The translations under genes and the position numbers were made by a program. Below, one piece after another: positions 26,748-34,914 of a stretch of DNA of 64,000 nt (the first letter of the stretch is position 1; each line of letters starts with the position of its first letter). The notes under the pieces were generated by a model. It saw nothing but the letters and a program-made list of their open reading frames with translations, searched no databases and had not been told where the DNA came from. The DNA comes from CBDFGQ01 sp965247295. GTDB lineage: Bacteria > Chloroflexota > Dehalococcoidia > Lucifugimonadales > JAGWBF01. Location of the stretch: positions 310,001 through 374,000 of the forward strand of contig CBDFGQ010000006.1 in assembly GCA_965247295.1 (NCBI GenBank), written 5' to 3'.

Positions 26748-26769
26748 TTCTGAGAAGTATCTCAGAAAT
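26746..26769 (+). promoter_or_regulatory. Perfect inverted repeat upstream of nrdR
   Basis: ATTTCTGAGA (26746-26755) and TCTCAGAAAT (26760-26769) are perfect 10-bp arms around AGTA. It abuts NrdR box 2 by two bases and lies 43 bp before the nrdR ATG. It may be a second operator or a hairpin in the leader; no T-run follows, so it is not a terminator. Confidence 0.6.
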
Positions 26770-26812
26770 GTTTAAGAAAACGTAAGAGAGTTTAACGTAC
26801 GGTGAGGCGGAG

Positions 26813-27385
26813 ATGCGCTGTCCCTACTGCAATAGCCCAGAGTCTCGGGTCACCGACTCCCGCACCGCGGAGAACGGGATCCGGCGCAGGCGCCAGTGCA
26901 TTCCCTGCGGGCTGCGGTTCACCACCTACGAAAGGGTGCAGACCACGGCGCTGCTGGTGGCCAAGGGCGACGGCCGCCGGGAGGAGTTCAACCGAGAGAA
27001 GCTGACCGCGGGCATCGTAAAGGCCTGTGCCAAGCGGCCCGTTCCCTTCGGGGCCATCGAAAAGGTGGTGGATAACATAGAAGACGATCTACAGCGCCTG
27101 GGGAACGCAGAGATACGCTCCAGCATCCTGGGCGAGATGGTGATGGAGAGGCTTCGGCGCCTGGACCGGGTGGCCTACGTCCGCTTCGCCAGCGTTTACC
27201 GGGATTTCCAGGATATCGAGAGCTTCGAGCAGGTGGTAAAGGACCTCAGGGAGAACACCGAGCAACTTTCCCTCTTGGAGGGCTCACCTCCATTGCGGAG
27301 GCGGAGGGGGATGAGGCAGGGAAGGGTAGCCAGTACGTCGCAGAGCCTGGGCACTGACGGCAATACAGGAGGAAATCGGCTATGA
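26813..27385 (+). CDS. nrdR: Transcriptional repressor NrdR
   Basis: NrdR represses ribonucleotide reductase genes in response to ATP/dATP. The N-terminal zinc ribbon is MRCPYCNSPESRVTDSR followed by RRRQCIPCGLRFTTYERV; the ATP-cone spans about residues 47-140 (LLVAKGDGRREEFNREKLTAGI, VAYVRFASVYRDF). At 190 residues it is about 35 longer than usual because of a basic, low-complexity C-terminal tail (LRRRRGMRQGRVAS). The ATG is preceded by GGTGAGGCGGAG. Its stop overlaps the next start by four bases (ATGA), and nrdJ follows, so this is a regulator encoded beside its target. Confidence 0.95.
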   Translation: MRCPYCNSPESRVTDSRTAENGIRRRRQCIPCGLRFTTYERVQTTALLVAKGDGRREEFNREKLTAGIVKACAKRPVPFGAIEKVVDNIEDDLQRLGNAEIRSSILGEMVMERLRRLDRVAYVRFASVYRDFQDIESFEQVVKDLRENTEQLSLLEGSPPLRRRRGMRQGRVASTSQSLGTDGNTGGNRL

Positions 27386-27588
27386 CCGAGTCTTACAAGG
27401 AAGAACCCTGTCCCCGCTGGACGTCCCTGAATCGGGAGGTCCTGAATTTGAAGGACGCCCTCAACGGGTTCAGCCTGGTGGGGGTCCTGGACAGGGACAC
27501 CAACCACATAGCCTCCATGCAGGAGGAGATAGACCGCAAGACCAGGGAGGCCCTGGCCGCCTACTGGATCAGCACGGGCCGTCTGTAA
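27382..27588 (+). CDS. Small protein translationally coupled to nrdR
   Basis: A 68-residue ORF whose ATG overlaps the nrdR stop (ATGA), with GGAGG 9 nt upstream. Sequence: a charged N-terminus with one Cys (EEPCPRWTS), then LNGFSLVGVLDRDTNHIASM and a helix ending AAYWISTGRL. The overlap and good ribosome site support real translation. I recognise no family. Its position between nrdR and nrdJ suggests a role tied to nucleotide reduction, which is inference only. Confidence 0.6.
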   Translation: MTESYKEEPCPRWTSLNREVLNLKDALNGFSLVGVLDRDTNHIASMQEEIDRKTREALAAYWISTGRL

Positions 27589-27686
27589 CACCGGCAGGCC
27601 CGCTTCAGTAACCTCGGCACGGTTCCCAGTTGCTATGCAAGGAGTACTATCGGCGGTTTTTGCATCAACATATAGTAATAAAAGGG

Positions 27687-27715
27687 TTCACAACCCCAAG
27701 AAGTTGTGGTAGAAT
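27687..27715 (+). promoter_or_regulatory. nrdJ promoter with operator-like inverted repeat
   Basis: TTCACA (27687-27692) and TAGAAT (27710-27715) are 17 nt apart. Between and over them CACAAC (27689-27694) and GTTGTG (27703-27708) form an inverted repeat with 8 bp between arms. The half-sites resemble those of the nrdR boxes, though the spacing is wider, so NrdR or another repressor could block this promoter. Confidence 0.65.
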
Positions 27716-27794
27716 GTGAATCCTTCGACGGCGGATTGGCTGGAGCAGCCGGTCGGCCATGGCGATAGAGGCACCATCAGATGAGAACGTTTTC

Positions 27795-27834
27795 CTGCCG
27801 CCGCGCTGGGTTCGTTGTGCAAACGAGGCGGCAG
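27795..27834 (+). promoter_or_regulatory. Structured leader hairpin before nrdJ
   Basis: CTGCCGCC (27795-27802) pairs perfectly with GGCGGCAG (27827-27834), enclosing an inner TCGTT-GTGCA-AACGA hairpin. It ends about 18 nt before the GGGGAGGGG ribosome site of nrdJ. It does not match a cobalamin riboswitch, which is larger. If translation instead starts at 27759 this would be coding sequence. Confidence 0.4.
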
Positions 27835-27866
27835 TGTCAGCCGAGAGCATAAGGGGAGGGGTATTC

Positions 27867-30266
27867 ATGGCCAGCATTCATAGCAGTTCAGACATAGCCA
27901 CCACGGAGGTCCGGGACAGGGTCAGGGAGGCCCTTGAGGCGGGGGGCATCCTGGATGACTTCGCCAGCGTCTCGCCCACGCTGACGAAGAACTCCCTGGC
28001 CGTGCTAAAACGCCGGTACCAGGCCAAGGACCGGGAGGGCCTCGTCATCGAGGAGCCCGAAGAGATGTTCCATCGCGTGGCCCACAACCTAGCCCTAGCC
28101 GACCTCAACTACAGCGCCACCGAAGAACAGCTGAAGGACACGGAAGAGGAGTTCTACCAGGTGATGCGGCGCCTGGAGTACCTGCCCAACTCACCCACCC
28201 TGATGAACGCCGGCCGGGAGCTCCAGATGCTCTCCGCCTGCTTTGTGCTGCCAGTCAGCGACTCCATGGAAGAGATCTTCGAAACAGTGAAGCAGGCCAC
28301 CCTGGTCCAGAAGAGCGGAGGCGGCACCGGCTTCGCATTCAGCCGCCTGCGCCCCGAGGGGGACATAGTGGGCTCCACCGGGGGCGTGGCCAGCGGGCCC
28401 GTGAGCTTCATGCGAGCCTTCGACGGGGCCACCGAGGCCGTCAAGCAGGGCTCCACCAGGAGGGGTGCCAACATGGGCATCCTCAACGTTACCCACCCCG
28501 ACATCCTCAAGTTCATCAGCTCCAAGGAGGACGGAAAGAGCATATCCAACTTCAATATCTCGGTGGCGGTCACCGAAGAGTTCATGGAGAAGGCGCAACG
28601 GGGCGAGGACTACGAGTTGATAAATCCCCGCACCGGCAAGATAACGGGCCGGCTCAACGCCCGGGAGGTGTTCGACCTGCTGGTGGAGATGGCCTGGAAG
28701 ACAGGAGACCCCGGCATCGTGTTCCTAGACCGTATCAACAGGGACAATCCCACGCCACAGCTGGGCCAGATCGAGAGCACCAACCCCTGCGGCGAGCAGC
28801 CGCTCCTGCCCTACGAGTCGTGCAACCTGGGGTCCGTCAACTTGGCCCGTATGGTCCGTTTCACCGAGGAGGGCGACGAGGTGGACTGGGACAAGCTGGC
28901 CCGGGTCATAAAGACGGCGGTACACATGCTGGACAACGTCATCGACATGAACGACTACCCCATCCCCGCCATAGATGAGATGAGCAAGAAGACCCGCAGG
29001 ATAGGGCTGGGAGTGATGGGCTTCGCCGACATGCTAATCGAGCTGGGTATCCCCTACGATACGGAAGAGGCGCTGGAGGTGGCGCAGAAGATGATGGGTG
29101 TCATCCGGCGCGAGACCGAGCAGGCGTCGGTGGAGCTGGCCGAGGTAAGGGGCGTATTTCCGGCATGGAAGGGCAGCATCTACGACCACTCCGGCGGGCC
29201 TCCCATGCGAAACTCCGCCCCCACCACCATCGCACCCACCGGCACCATAAGCATCATAGCCGGCTGCTCCAGCGGCATCGAGCCCCTCTTCGCCCTGAGC
29301 TACGTCCGCAACGTGATGGACAACACCCGGCTGGTGGAGGGCAACCCCGCCTTCGAGGCCGTGGCCCGCAGGGAGGGGTTCCATTCCCAGGCCCTGATGG
29401 AGCGGCTGGCCGAGAAGGGCAGCCTCCACGAGCTCGATGGGGAGGTGCCACAGTGGGCAAAGCGGCTCTTCGTCACCTCCCACGACATCAGTCCCGAGTG
29501 GCACGTGCGGATGCAGGCCGCCTTCCAGCAGCACACGTCCAACGCCGTGTCCAAGACCATCAACTTCCCCCAGGCAGCCACCGTCCAGGACATATCCGAC
29601 GCCTATATGCTTGCCCACGAGCTGGGCTGCAAGGGCATCACCATATACCGGGACGGCAGCAAGGACAACCAGGTGCTGAGCACCGGCGATTCGGGCAAGG
29701 CAACTGAAGCCCCGGCTGCCCCAGCCCCTCGCGGTGAGCCCGAAGCCGAGGCTTTGACGCCCCGGGTGAGGCCCACACAGATGACGGGCGTCACCGAGAG
29801 AATCAGGACGGGCCACGGCAACATGTACATCACCATCAACTTCGACGAGGAGAGCCAGCCCTTCGAGGTGTTCACCACCCTGGGCAAGGCCGGCGGCTGC
29901 GACTCGGCCCAGCTGGAGGCAATATCCCGGCTGGTATCCCTGGCACTCAGGTCGGGCCTGGACATACACAGCATACTAGAGCAGCTGCGAGGCATCACCT
30001 GTTGTCCGGCGTGGGACAACGGGGTGCTGGTGCGCTCCGCCCCCGACGCCGTGGCCCTGGCCCTGGAGAGGCACGCCGCTGAAGAAGCCAGGCCCCAGCA
30101 GCCGGACGCGGCCCAACTCAAGCTCTTCCCCAGCGTGAGCGACCGGGCCACCTGGGAAATCAACGGGTACCAGCCCCGCAGCCGCTGCCCCGACTGCAAC
30201 GTCCCCCTGGCCTACCAGGAGGGTTGCCTCCTGTGCACCTCCTGCGGCTGGAACAAGTGCGGGTAG
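27867..30266 (+). CDS. nrdJ: Adenosylcobalamin-dependent (class II) ribonucleotide reductase
   Basis: Reduces ribonucleotides to deoxyribonucleotides with a B12 radical, independent of oxygen. The 799-residue chain has the family segments NSPTLMNAG, LSACFVLPVSDSMEEIF, KSGGGTGFAFSRLRP, the active-site NPCGEQPLLPYESCNLGSVNL (Asn, Cys, Glu), TIAPTGTISIIAGCSSGIEPLF, and ELGCKGITIYRDGS. A C-terminal TSCPD-type domain (GGCDSAQLEAISRLVSLALRSG) is followed by a zinc-ribbon-like SRCPDCNVPLAY...CTSCGWNKCG that may deliver electrons. ATG 27867 has GGGGAGGGG upstream; an in-frame ATG at 27759 has none. It sits downstream of nrdR and the small coupled ORF. Confidence 0.95.
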   Translation: MASIHSSSDIATTEVRDRVREALEAGGILDDFASVSPTLTKNSLAVLKRRYQAKDREGLVIEEPEEMFHRVAHNLALADLNYSATEEQLKDTEEEFYQVMRRLEYLPNSPTLMNAGRELQMLSACFVLPVSDSMEEIFETVKQATLVQKSGGGTGFAFSRLRPEGDIVGSTGGVASGPVSFMRAFDGATEAVKQGSTRRGANMGILNVTHPDILKFISSKEDGKSISNFNISVAVTEEFMEKAQRGEDYELINPRTGKITGRLNAREVFDLLVEMAWKTGDPGIVFLDRINRDNPTPQLGQIESTNPCGEQPLLPYESCNLGSVNLARMVRFTEEGDEVDWDKLARVIKTAVHMLDNVIDMNDYPIPAIDEMSKKTRRIGLGVMGFADMLIELGIPYDTEEALEVAQKMMGVIRRETEQASVELAEVRGVFPAWKGSIYDHSGGPPMRNSAPTTIAPTGTISIIAGCSSGIEPLFALSYVRNVMDNTRLVEGNPAFEAVARREGFHSQALMERLAEKGSLHELDGEVPQWAKRLFVTSHDISPEWHVRMQAAFQQHTSNAVSKTINFPQAATVQDISDAYMLAHELGCKGITIYRDGSKDNQVLSTGDSGKATEAPAAPAPRGEPEAEALTPRVRPTQMTGVTERIRTGHGNMYITINFDEESQPFEVFTTLGKAGGCDSAQLEAISRLVSLALRSGLDIHSILEQLRGITCCPAWDNGVLVRSAPDAVALALERHAAEEARPQQPDAAQLKLFPSVSDRATWEINGYQPRSRCPDCNVPLAYQEGCLLCTSCGWNKCG

Positions 30267-30427
30267 GGCAAGGAGATCGTATACCCCTCAATTTGGCCAC
30301 CCTTTCCCGATGCGGTAACCATACAGGTGTCACCGTTGCTGGTTGGGACATCCGAAGCAGTCGCCGATGGACGCCGTCAACCCGAGTAAAATGTTACGGG
30401 CCGCACGAGATGCGTGAAAGGTGAAAC

Positions 30428-31240
30428 GTGGACTCAACTAAAGGGGCTGGGCGCCTGGGAGGGTCCTTTCCCGAGCGCTGGGGCGACGGTACCAACCCAA
30501 ACGATCCGGCGTTTCAGGTGCACCGATACGACGAGCACACCTGGATCATACGGCAGTCGCTGGTCACCCACTGGGAGGCACCCTTCCTCTACCTGTTCGC
30601 CGGCGAGAAGCGCGCTCTGCTAATCGATACGGGGGTCGCCGGCGGTTTTCCGCTGCGGGAGACGGTGGATGGGCTCATCGGCGGGGGAACCCCACTGGTC
30701 GTTGCCCACTCCCACCCACATGGCGACCACATTGCCCACGACGGGCAGCTCGCGGAACGACCCGGTACGGTGGTCGTGGGACACACACCCGAGGAGGTGG
30801 CAGACTTCTTCGAGATCTCCAACTGGCCCGAAGGGATATCCTCCATCGACCTGGGTGGGCGCCAGCTCGACATCATCCCCATCCCGGGGCACTCTACGGC
30901 CCATATCGCCCTCTACGACGGGCGCACCGGGCTCCTCCTGACCGGCGACACCTTCTACCCGGGCCGGCTCTACGTGTACGACTTCGCGGCCTTCCGCGCC
31001 AGCATCGAGCGCCTCGTCGCCTTCACCGCCGATCGCGAGGTGGCCTACGTACTGGGGTGCCATATCGAGATGACCAACGAGCCGGGCGTAGATCAGGAGT
31101 ACCGTGGCGCGGTCCACCCCGATGAGCACGTGCTTCAGCTCGGCCATGATCAGCTGCTTGAGCTACGTGACGCCGTGCGCGCGATGGGAAACGAGGCGCG
31201 CCGCGACGTGCACGATCACTTCTTGGTGGTCCCGAGATGA
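30428..31240 (+). CDS. MBL-fold metallohydrolase
   Basis: A 270-residue metallo-beta-lactamase-fold hydrolase. Metal ligands: HSHPHGDHI, the His in PGHSTAH, the Asp in LLTGDTFYPG and a late His in LGCHIEMT. The N-terminal strands FLYLFAGEKRALLIDTGVAGG are typical. Substrate unknown; the fold includes glyoxalases, lactonases and RNases, but no RNase motifs are visible. GTG start at 30428 after AAAGGTG. Its stop overlaps the pdxA start by four bases (ATGA), so the two are co-translated. Confidence 0.88.
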   Translation: MDSTKGAGRLGGSFPERWGDGTNPNDPAFQVHRYDEHTWIIRQSLVTHWEAPFLYLFAGEKRALLIDTGVAGGFPLRETVDGLIGGGTPLVVAHSHPHGDHIAHDGQLAERPGTVVVGHTPEEVADFFEISNWPEGISSIDLGGRQLDIIPIPGHSTAHIALYDGRTGLLLTGDTFYPGRLYVYDFAAFRASIERLVAFTADREVAYVLGCHIEMTNEPGVDQEYRGAVHPDEHVLQLGHDQLLELRDAVRAMGNEARRDVHDHFLVVPR

Positions 31241-32247
31241 GACCCGGCCACAAACCCGTGGTCGCCATAACCATGGGGGACCCCTGCGGCATCGGGCCGG
31301 AGGTGGTTGCCAAGGCCCTGGCTTCGGGGGAGGTGTACGACCTTTGCCATCCAGTCGTAGTGGGGAGCGCCTCGTCCATGGAGCAGGCGGTTAAGCTGAC
31401 GGGGGTGCCCCTCAGGGTGCGGGAGGTGGAGTCGTCCGTGGAGGCCGGGAAGTCGCCGGAGCTGCTGGACGTGGTGGACCCCCATAACCTCAACCCCGAG
31501 GACGTGACGGTGGGAAAGATATCCCCTGCCTGCGGCAAAGCCGCCATGGAATGGGTATCAAGGGCCGCCGAGCTGGCCATTGCCGGGCAGGTGGACGCCC
31601 TGGCCACCGCCCCCGTGAACAAAGAGGCCGCCAGCCTGGCCGGATACAAGTCGATAGGCCACATGGAGCTGCTACAGGAGATATCAGGGGCCCAGGACGT
31701 CGCCACCATGCTTCTGTCGGGGGCCTTGCGGGTGGTCCACCTCACCACCCACCGTTCCTTGAGGCGGGCCTGCGAATACGTGACCAAGGATACGATCCTG
31801 GCGAAGCTCGAGCTTACCCACGACAGCTTCTCCGGCTGGGGCGTTCCCAGCCCGCGCATTGGGGTGGCCGCCCTGAACCCTCACGGCAGCGATGGGGGCC
31901 TGCTGGGGAACGAGGAGGCTGAGGAGATCACGCCTGCGGTGGAGGAAGCCCGCCGTAAAGGCATAGACGCCCGCGGCCCCGTGCCCGCGGACATCGTTTT
32001 CCACCAGGCCATCCAGGGGACGTACGACGTGACCCTGGCCATGTACCACGACCAGGGTCACATTCCCGTGAAGGTCTACGGCTTCGAAAAGAGCATCACG
32101 GCCAACCTGGGTCTCCCCTTCGTCCGCACCTCCGTCGACCACGGCACCGCCTTCGATATCGCCGGGAGGGGCGTTGCGCACCACGACAGCATGCTGGAAG
32201 CCATAAAGCTGGCGGTTTCCCTCTCCCTGGGAAAGGGCCTTTCCTGA
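31237..32247 (+). CDS. pdxA: 4-hydroxythreonine-4-phosphate dehydrogenase family (PdxA)
   Basis: PdxA oxidises 4-phosphohydroxy-L-threonine with NAD in pyridoxal-phosphate synthesis. Family segments: AITMGDPCGIGPEVVAKAL, TAPVNKEA, THRSLRRACEYVT, MYHDQGHIPVKVYGF with metal His, and RTSVDHGTAFDIAG. 336 residues is normal. No other pyridoxine gene is nearby, and many organisms carry PdxA-like (PdxA2) proteins acting on sugar-acid phosphates in catabolic clusters, so the vitamin B6 role is likely but not certain. It overlaps the MBL-fold gene by four bases. Confidence 0.88.
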   Translation: MRPGHKPVVAITMGDPCGIGPEVVAKALASGEVYDLCHPVVVGSASSMEQAVKLTGVPLRVREVESSVEAGKSPELLDVVDPHNLNPEDVTVGKISPACGKAAMEWVSRAAELAIAGQVDALATAPVNKEAASLAGYKSIGHMELLQEISGAQDVATMLLSGALRVVHLTTHRSLRRACEYVTKDTILAKLELTHDSFSGWGVPSPRIGVAALNPHGSDGGLLGNEEAEEITPAVEEARRKGIDARGPVPADIVFHQAIQGTYDVTLAMYHDQGHIPVKVYGFEKSITANLGLPFVRTSVDHGTAFDIAGRGVAHHDSMLEAIKLAVSLSLGKGLS

Positions 32248-32324
32248 AGGCTTCTGAGGACGACGGGGCCGCTGCGGACGTTCAGGGTTCCAAGGGACCG
32301 CCTTTGTCCTATAAGGGCCTTCCC

Positions 32325-32355
32325 CTGACCGGTATCTACTGCCCAATGCTATAAT
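32325..32355 (+). promoter_or_regulatory. proC promoter
   Basis: A perfect -10 TATAAT at 32350-32355 lies 31 bp before the proC ATG. The best -35 is CTGACC at 32325-32330 with a long 19-nt spacer, so strength rests on the -10. Confidence 0.55.
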
Positions 32356-32385
32356 ATAAAGACAGTTAGGCTTGTACGGGGGACC

Positions 32386-33192
32386 ATGAAGCTGGCTTTC
32401 ATTGGTGGCGGCACAATGGCCGAGGCGATAATCGGTGGCATCATCTCCGCAGGTATCGCCAAAGGCGGTGATATATCGGTAGGGGAGCCGCTGGAAGAAC
32501 GTCGCGCGGCCCTCGGGGACCGTTATGGGGTGTTCGCCACCGGCAGCAACCTCGGCGCCGCGGAGAAGGGCGATATCGTAGTGCTGTCCATCAAGCCCCA
32601 GCAGCTGCCGGAGATCATGGGCCAGCTGGACGGACGATTGCGCTCCGACCAGGCAGTCCTCTCCATCATCGCCGGCGCCAGGATGTCATCCCTACTGGAA
32701 GGACTGGGCCACTCATCGGTGATCCGCGTCATGCCCAACACCCCGGCCCAGATCGGCCATGGAATGAGCCTCTGGACCTGCTCTGCCCAGGTGTCGGAGG
32801 ATGCGCGCGACGCCGCTCGGTCCATTCTGCGAACCATGGGTGAGGAGATACATGTATCCGACGAAAGGTACCTGGATATGGCGACCGCCCTCAGCGCCAG
32901 CGGCCCGGCCTACGTGTTCCTTTTCATCGAGTCCCTCATAGACGCGGGGGTGCATCTGGGCCTGCCCAGGGACTTGGCGCGAACGCTGTCCTTGCAGACG
33001 GTGCTGGGCAGTGTCAAGCTGGTAAAGGACACCGGAAAGCACCCCGCCGAGCTGAAGGATATGGTCACCTCCCCAGGCGGGACCACCGTGGAAGCCCTGC
33101 TGGCCCTGGAGGAGGGAGGATTTCGGGCCAGCGTCATCAACGCCGTTATCGCCGCTTACGAGAAGTCCGTCGAGCTGAGTGGCCAGCCGTGA
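32386..33192 (+). CDS. proC: Pyrroline-5-carboxylate reductase
   Basis: Last step of proline synthesis, NAD(P)H reduction of pyrroline-5-carboxylate. The Rossmann motif is KLAFIGGGTMAEAIIGGI; other family segments are VLSIKPQQLPEIM, VIRVMPNTPAQIGHGM, ALSASGPAYVFLFIESLIDAGV and the ProC signature KDMVTSPGGTTVEALLALEEGGFRA. 268 residues is normal. Start ATG 32386 follows GGGGG within the leader. Its stop overlaps the GTG of yggT by four bases, the usual proC-yggT arrangement. Confidence 0.95.
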   Translation: MKLAFIGGGTMAEAIIGGIISAGIAKGGDISVGEPLEERRAALGDRYGVFATGSNLGAAEKGDIVVLSIKPQQLPEIMGQLDGRLRSDQAVLSIIAGARMSSLLEGLGHSSVIRVMPNTPAQIGHGMSLWTCSAQVSEDARDAARSILRTMGEEIHVSDERYLDMATALSASGPAYVFLFIESLIDAGVHLGLPRDLARTLSLQTVLGSVKLVKDTGKHPAELKDMVTSPGGTTVEALLALEEGGFRASVINAVIAAYEKSVELSGQP

Positions 33193-33443
33193 GCGACGTC
33201 ATAAAGAACTTCGTCGAGCTGCTGGTGACGGTCCTGTGGATAGCCATAATCGTACGCGTAATCCTATCCTGGCTTCCCGTGGGAGGTGGCAGCAATCCTC
33301 TGGTCGCCATAGTGTACCAGATAACCGAGCCGATCCTTGCCCCCCTCAGGCGCGTAGTGCCCCGTATAGGTATCTTGGATCTGACACCCATGGCCGCCAT
33401 TTTCATCCTCTGGTTGATTCAGGGGCTGGTCCGTTCCCTTTAG
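33189..33443 (+). CDS. YggT family membrane protein
   Basis: An 84-residue protein with two membrane segments (FVELLVTVLWIAIIVRVILSWL and MAAIFILWLIQGLVRSL) and the YggT hallmark YQITEPILAPLRRVVP between them. The family is often encoded with proC and division genes; linked to membrane or osmotic functions without a settled reaction. GTG start overlaps the proC stop (GTGA). Confidence 0.9.
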   Translation: MSDVIKNFVELLVTVLWIAIIVRVILSWLPVGGGSNPLVAIVYQITEPILAPLRRVVPRIGILDLTPMAAIFILWLIQGLVRSL

Positions 33444-33550
33444 TTCTCCTGGCGACTGTTCACCTCCCTCTTCCGGGTACGGTCCAAACTTGACCATCTG
33501 AAGGCGCCCGGTATAAAATCTCACCAAGATCGCATTGGCAGTGATGTAAC

Positions 33551-33883
33551 ATGTACCATAAAGAGCTACTCAAGGGAAACACCGAGACCATGCTCCTTTC
33601 CCTCCTAACTGACGAATCTATGTATGGCTATCAGATAGTCAAGGAAATGGAGAAACGGAGTAGAGGGTACTTCCTTCTGAAGGAAGGGACGCTCTATCCG
33701 GCGCTTCACCGGCTGGAGAGGGCGGAACTGGTGGAGGGGAAGTGGAGAGAGGCAACCTCGGGGGTCCCTAGACGGTACTACTACATCACCGCCAAAGGGG
33801 AAACAGTATTGGAGGAGCGTCTGAGGGAATGGAGACGGTTCTCCAGGGCGGTGAATTCCATAATGCTGGCCCCAACACCCTAG
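33551..33883 (+). CDS. PadR-family transcriptional regulator
   Basis: A 110-residue winged-helix regulator. ETMLLSLLTDESMYGYQIVKEMEKRS is the PadR recognition region and LKEGTLYPALHRLERAELVEGKWREA the second helix and wing; GVPRRYYYITAKGETVLEE follows. It lies just upstream of a membrane protein with the DUF1700-type N-terminus. PadR plus such a membrane protein is a common pair in which the regulator controls its neighbour. Confidence 0.93.
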   Translation: MYHKELLKGNTETMLLSLLTDESMYGYQIVKEMEKRSRGYFLLKEGTLYPALHRLERAELVEGKWREATSGVPRRYYYITAKGETVLEERLREWRRFSRAVNSIMLAPTP

Positions 33884-33906
33884 AATCTCCCCCAAGGAGA
33901 CCCTAC

Positions 33907-34914
33907 GTGGACATAGAGCTGCAGAGTTACCTGCAGACCCTGACCAGGAAGCTGAAGCTTGATCCGGGCACTAACAAGGAGATCGCCCTCGAGCTTCAGG
34001 GTCATCTGGAAGAGAAGATCGAGGAGCTGGAGGAAGAGGGCCTGACCTATAGCGAGGCCCTTTCTCGGGCGTTGCGCGACCTCGGCCACCCGGACCTCAT
34101 AGCCAGGGACATGTATTCGGTTCACAGCAGGGGGTCATGGCGGGACATACTCCTGGCAGCGTTACCTCACCTCCTCCTGGCGTCCCTCTTCGCCCTTCAT
34201 CTATGGACCAGGTACCTTCTCGTGGCCGTGGTGCTGATAGCCGTTACCTTTGTCACCCTGAGGGGTTGGAAGTCAGGGAGGCCCAAGTGGACCTACACCT
34301 GGCTGGGATACTCGCTGGCGGCGCCGGCCCTCTCATGGCTGATGGCCCTCACGGCCTTGGGATACGGGGCCTGGAGGTACTTCACCACCGGCGACCTTCC
34401 CCTCAGCGTCCCCATATACATGCTGATCATCGCCTACATTCCCTTCTCCTTATGGATCATGGCCAACGTGGTCGTGCGGGTAGTGCGGCAGGACTGGCTG
34501 CTGGCGTCCCTCACGGCCCTACCGTTCCCCTTCCTCACTTCCTGGATGTTCTTCCTTAACTGGCAGGGGGGCCTTTGGGGGGCCGGCTCCGCGGAGACCC
34601 GGACCACCGACACAGACAGGGCCCTGGTGTTCCTGGCCCTGGCCGTTACTACGGGCGTTTTCTTGAAAATGGGGCAACGGGTCCTGAAGATCGCCCTGCT
34701 TACGATATCGACGGCCCTATTGGCAGTCTTCACCATGGTTGCCATCCCCTTGAGCATTGGCCTATTCTCCATGATCCTCATTACCCTCGCCTCCGTGGCC
34801 TTCCTCCTCAGTCCCGCGATTCTACAATCGAGGCTTCACCGACGGGAGCGCCTCTACCCGCCCACTGAAGGAGCAGGGGAGGTTGTGACCCATTGGTTCA
34901 CCAACGCAAGGTAG
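33907..34914 (+). CDS. Polytopic membrane protein with HAAS/DUF1700-like N-terminus
   Basis: Residues 1-75 (IELQSYLQTLTRKLKLD, EIALELQGHLEEKIEELEEEGLTYSEALSRALRDLGHPDLIA) form the helical HAAS-type domain seen beside PadR regulators. About eight hydrophobic segments follow (LLLASLFALHLWTRYLLVAVV, IYMLIIAYIPFSLWIMANVVV, ALLAVFTMVAIPLSIGLF and others). No transport motif is evident. GTG 33907 is chosen because AAGGAGA lies 7 nt upstream; the frame is open to 33829. It follows padR by 23 bp and overlaps the start of the DegV gene by 22 bp, so the three are an operon. Confidence 0.78.
   Translation: MDIELQSYLQTLTRKLKLDPGTNKEIALELQGHLEEKIEELEEEGLTYSEALSRALRDLGHPDLIARDMYSVHSRGSWRDILLAALPHLLLASLFALHLWTRYLLVAVVLIAVTFVTLRGWKSGRPKWTYTWLGYSLAAPALSWLMALTALGYGAWRYFTTGDLPLSVPIYMLIIAYIPFSLWIMANVVVRVVRQDWLLASLTALPFPFLTSWMFFLNWQGGLWGAGSAETRTTDTDRALVFLALAVTTGVFLKMGQRVLKIALLTISTALLAVFTMVAIPLSIGLFSMILITLASVAFLLSPAILQSRLHRRERLYPPTEGAGEVVTHWFTNAR

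Noticed and set aside
26746..26769. Palindrome as a transcription terminator
   Set aside because: AT-rich stem with no T-run, lying between promoter and nrdR, so an operator is more likely.
27718..27866. Cobalamin riboswitch before nrdJ
   Set aside because: The leader is too short and lacks the B12-box and conserved core; only a simple nested hairpin is seen.
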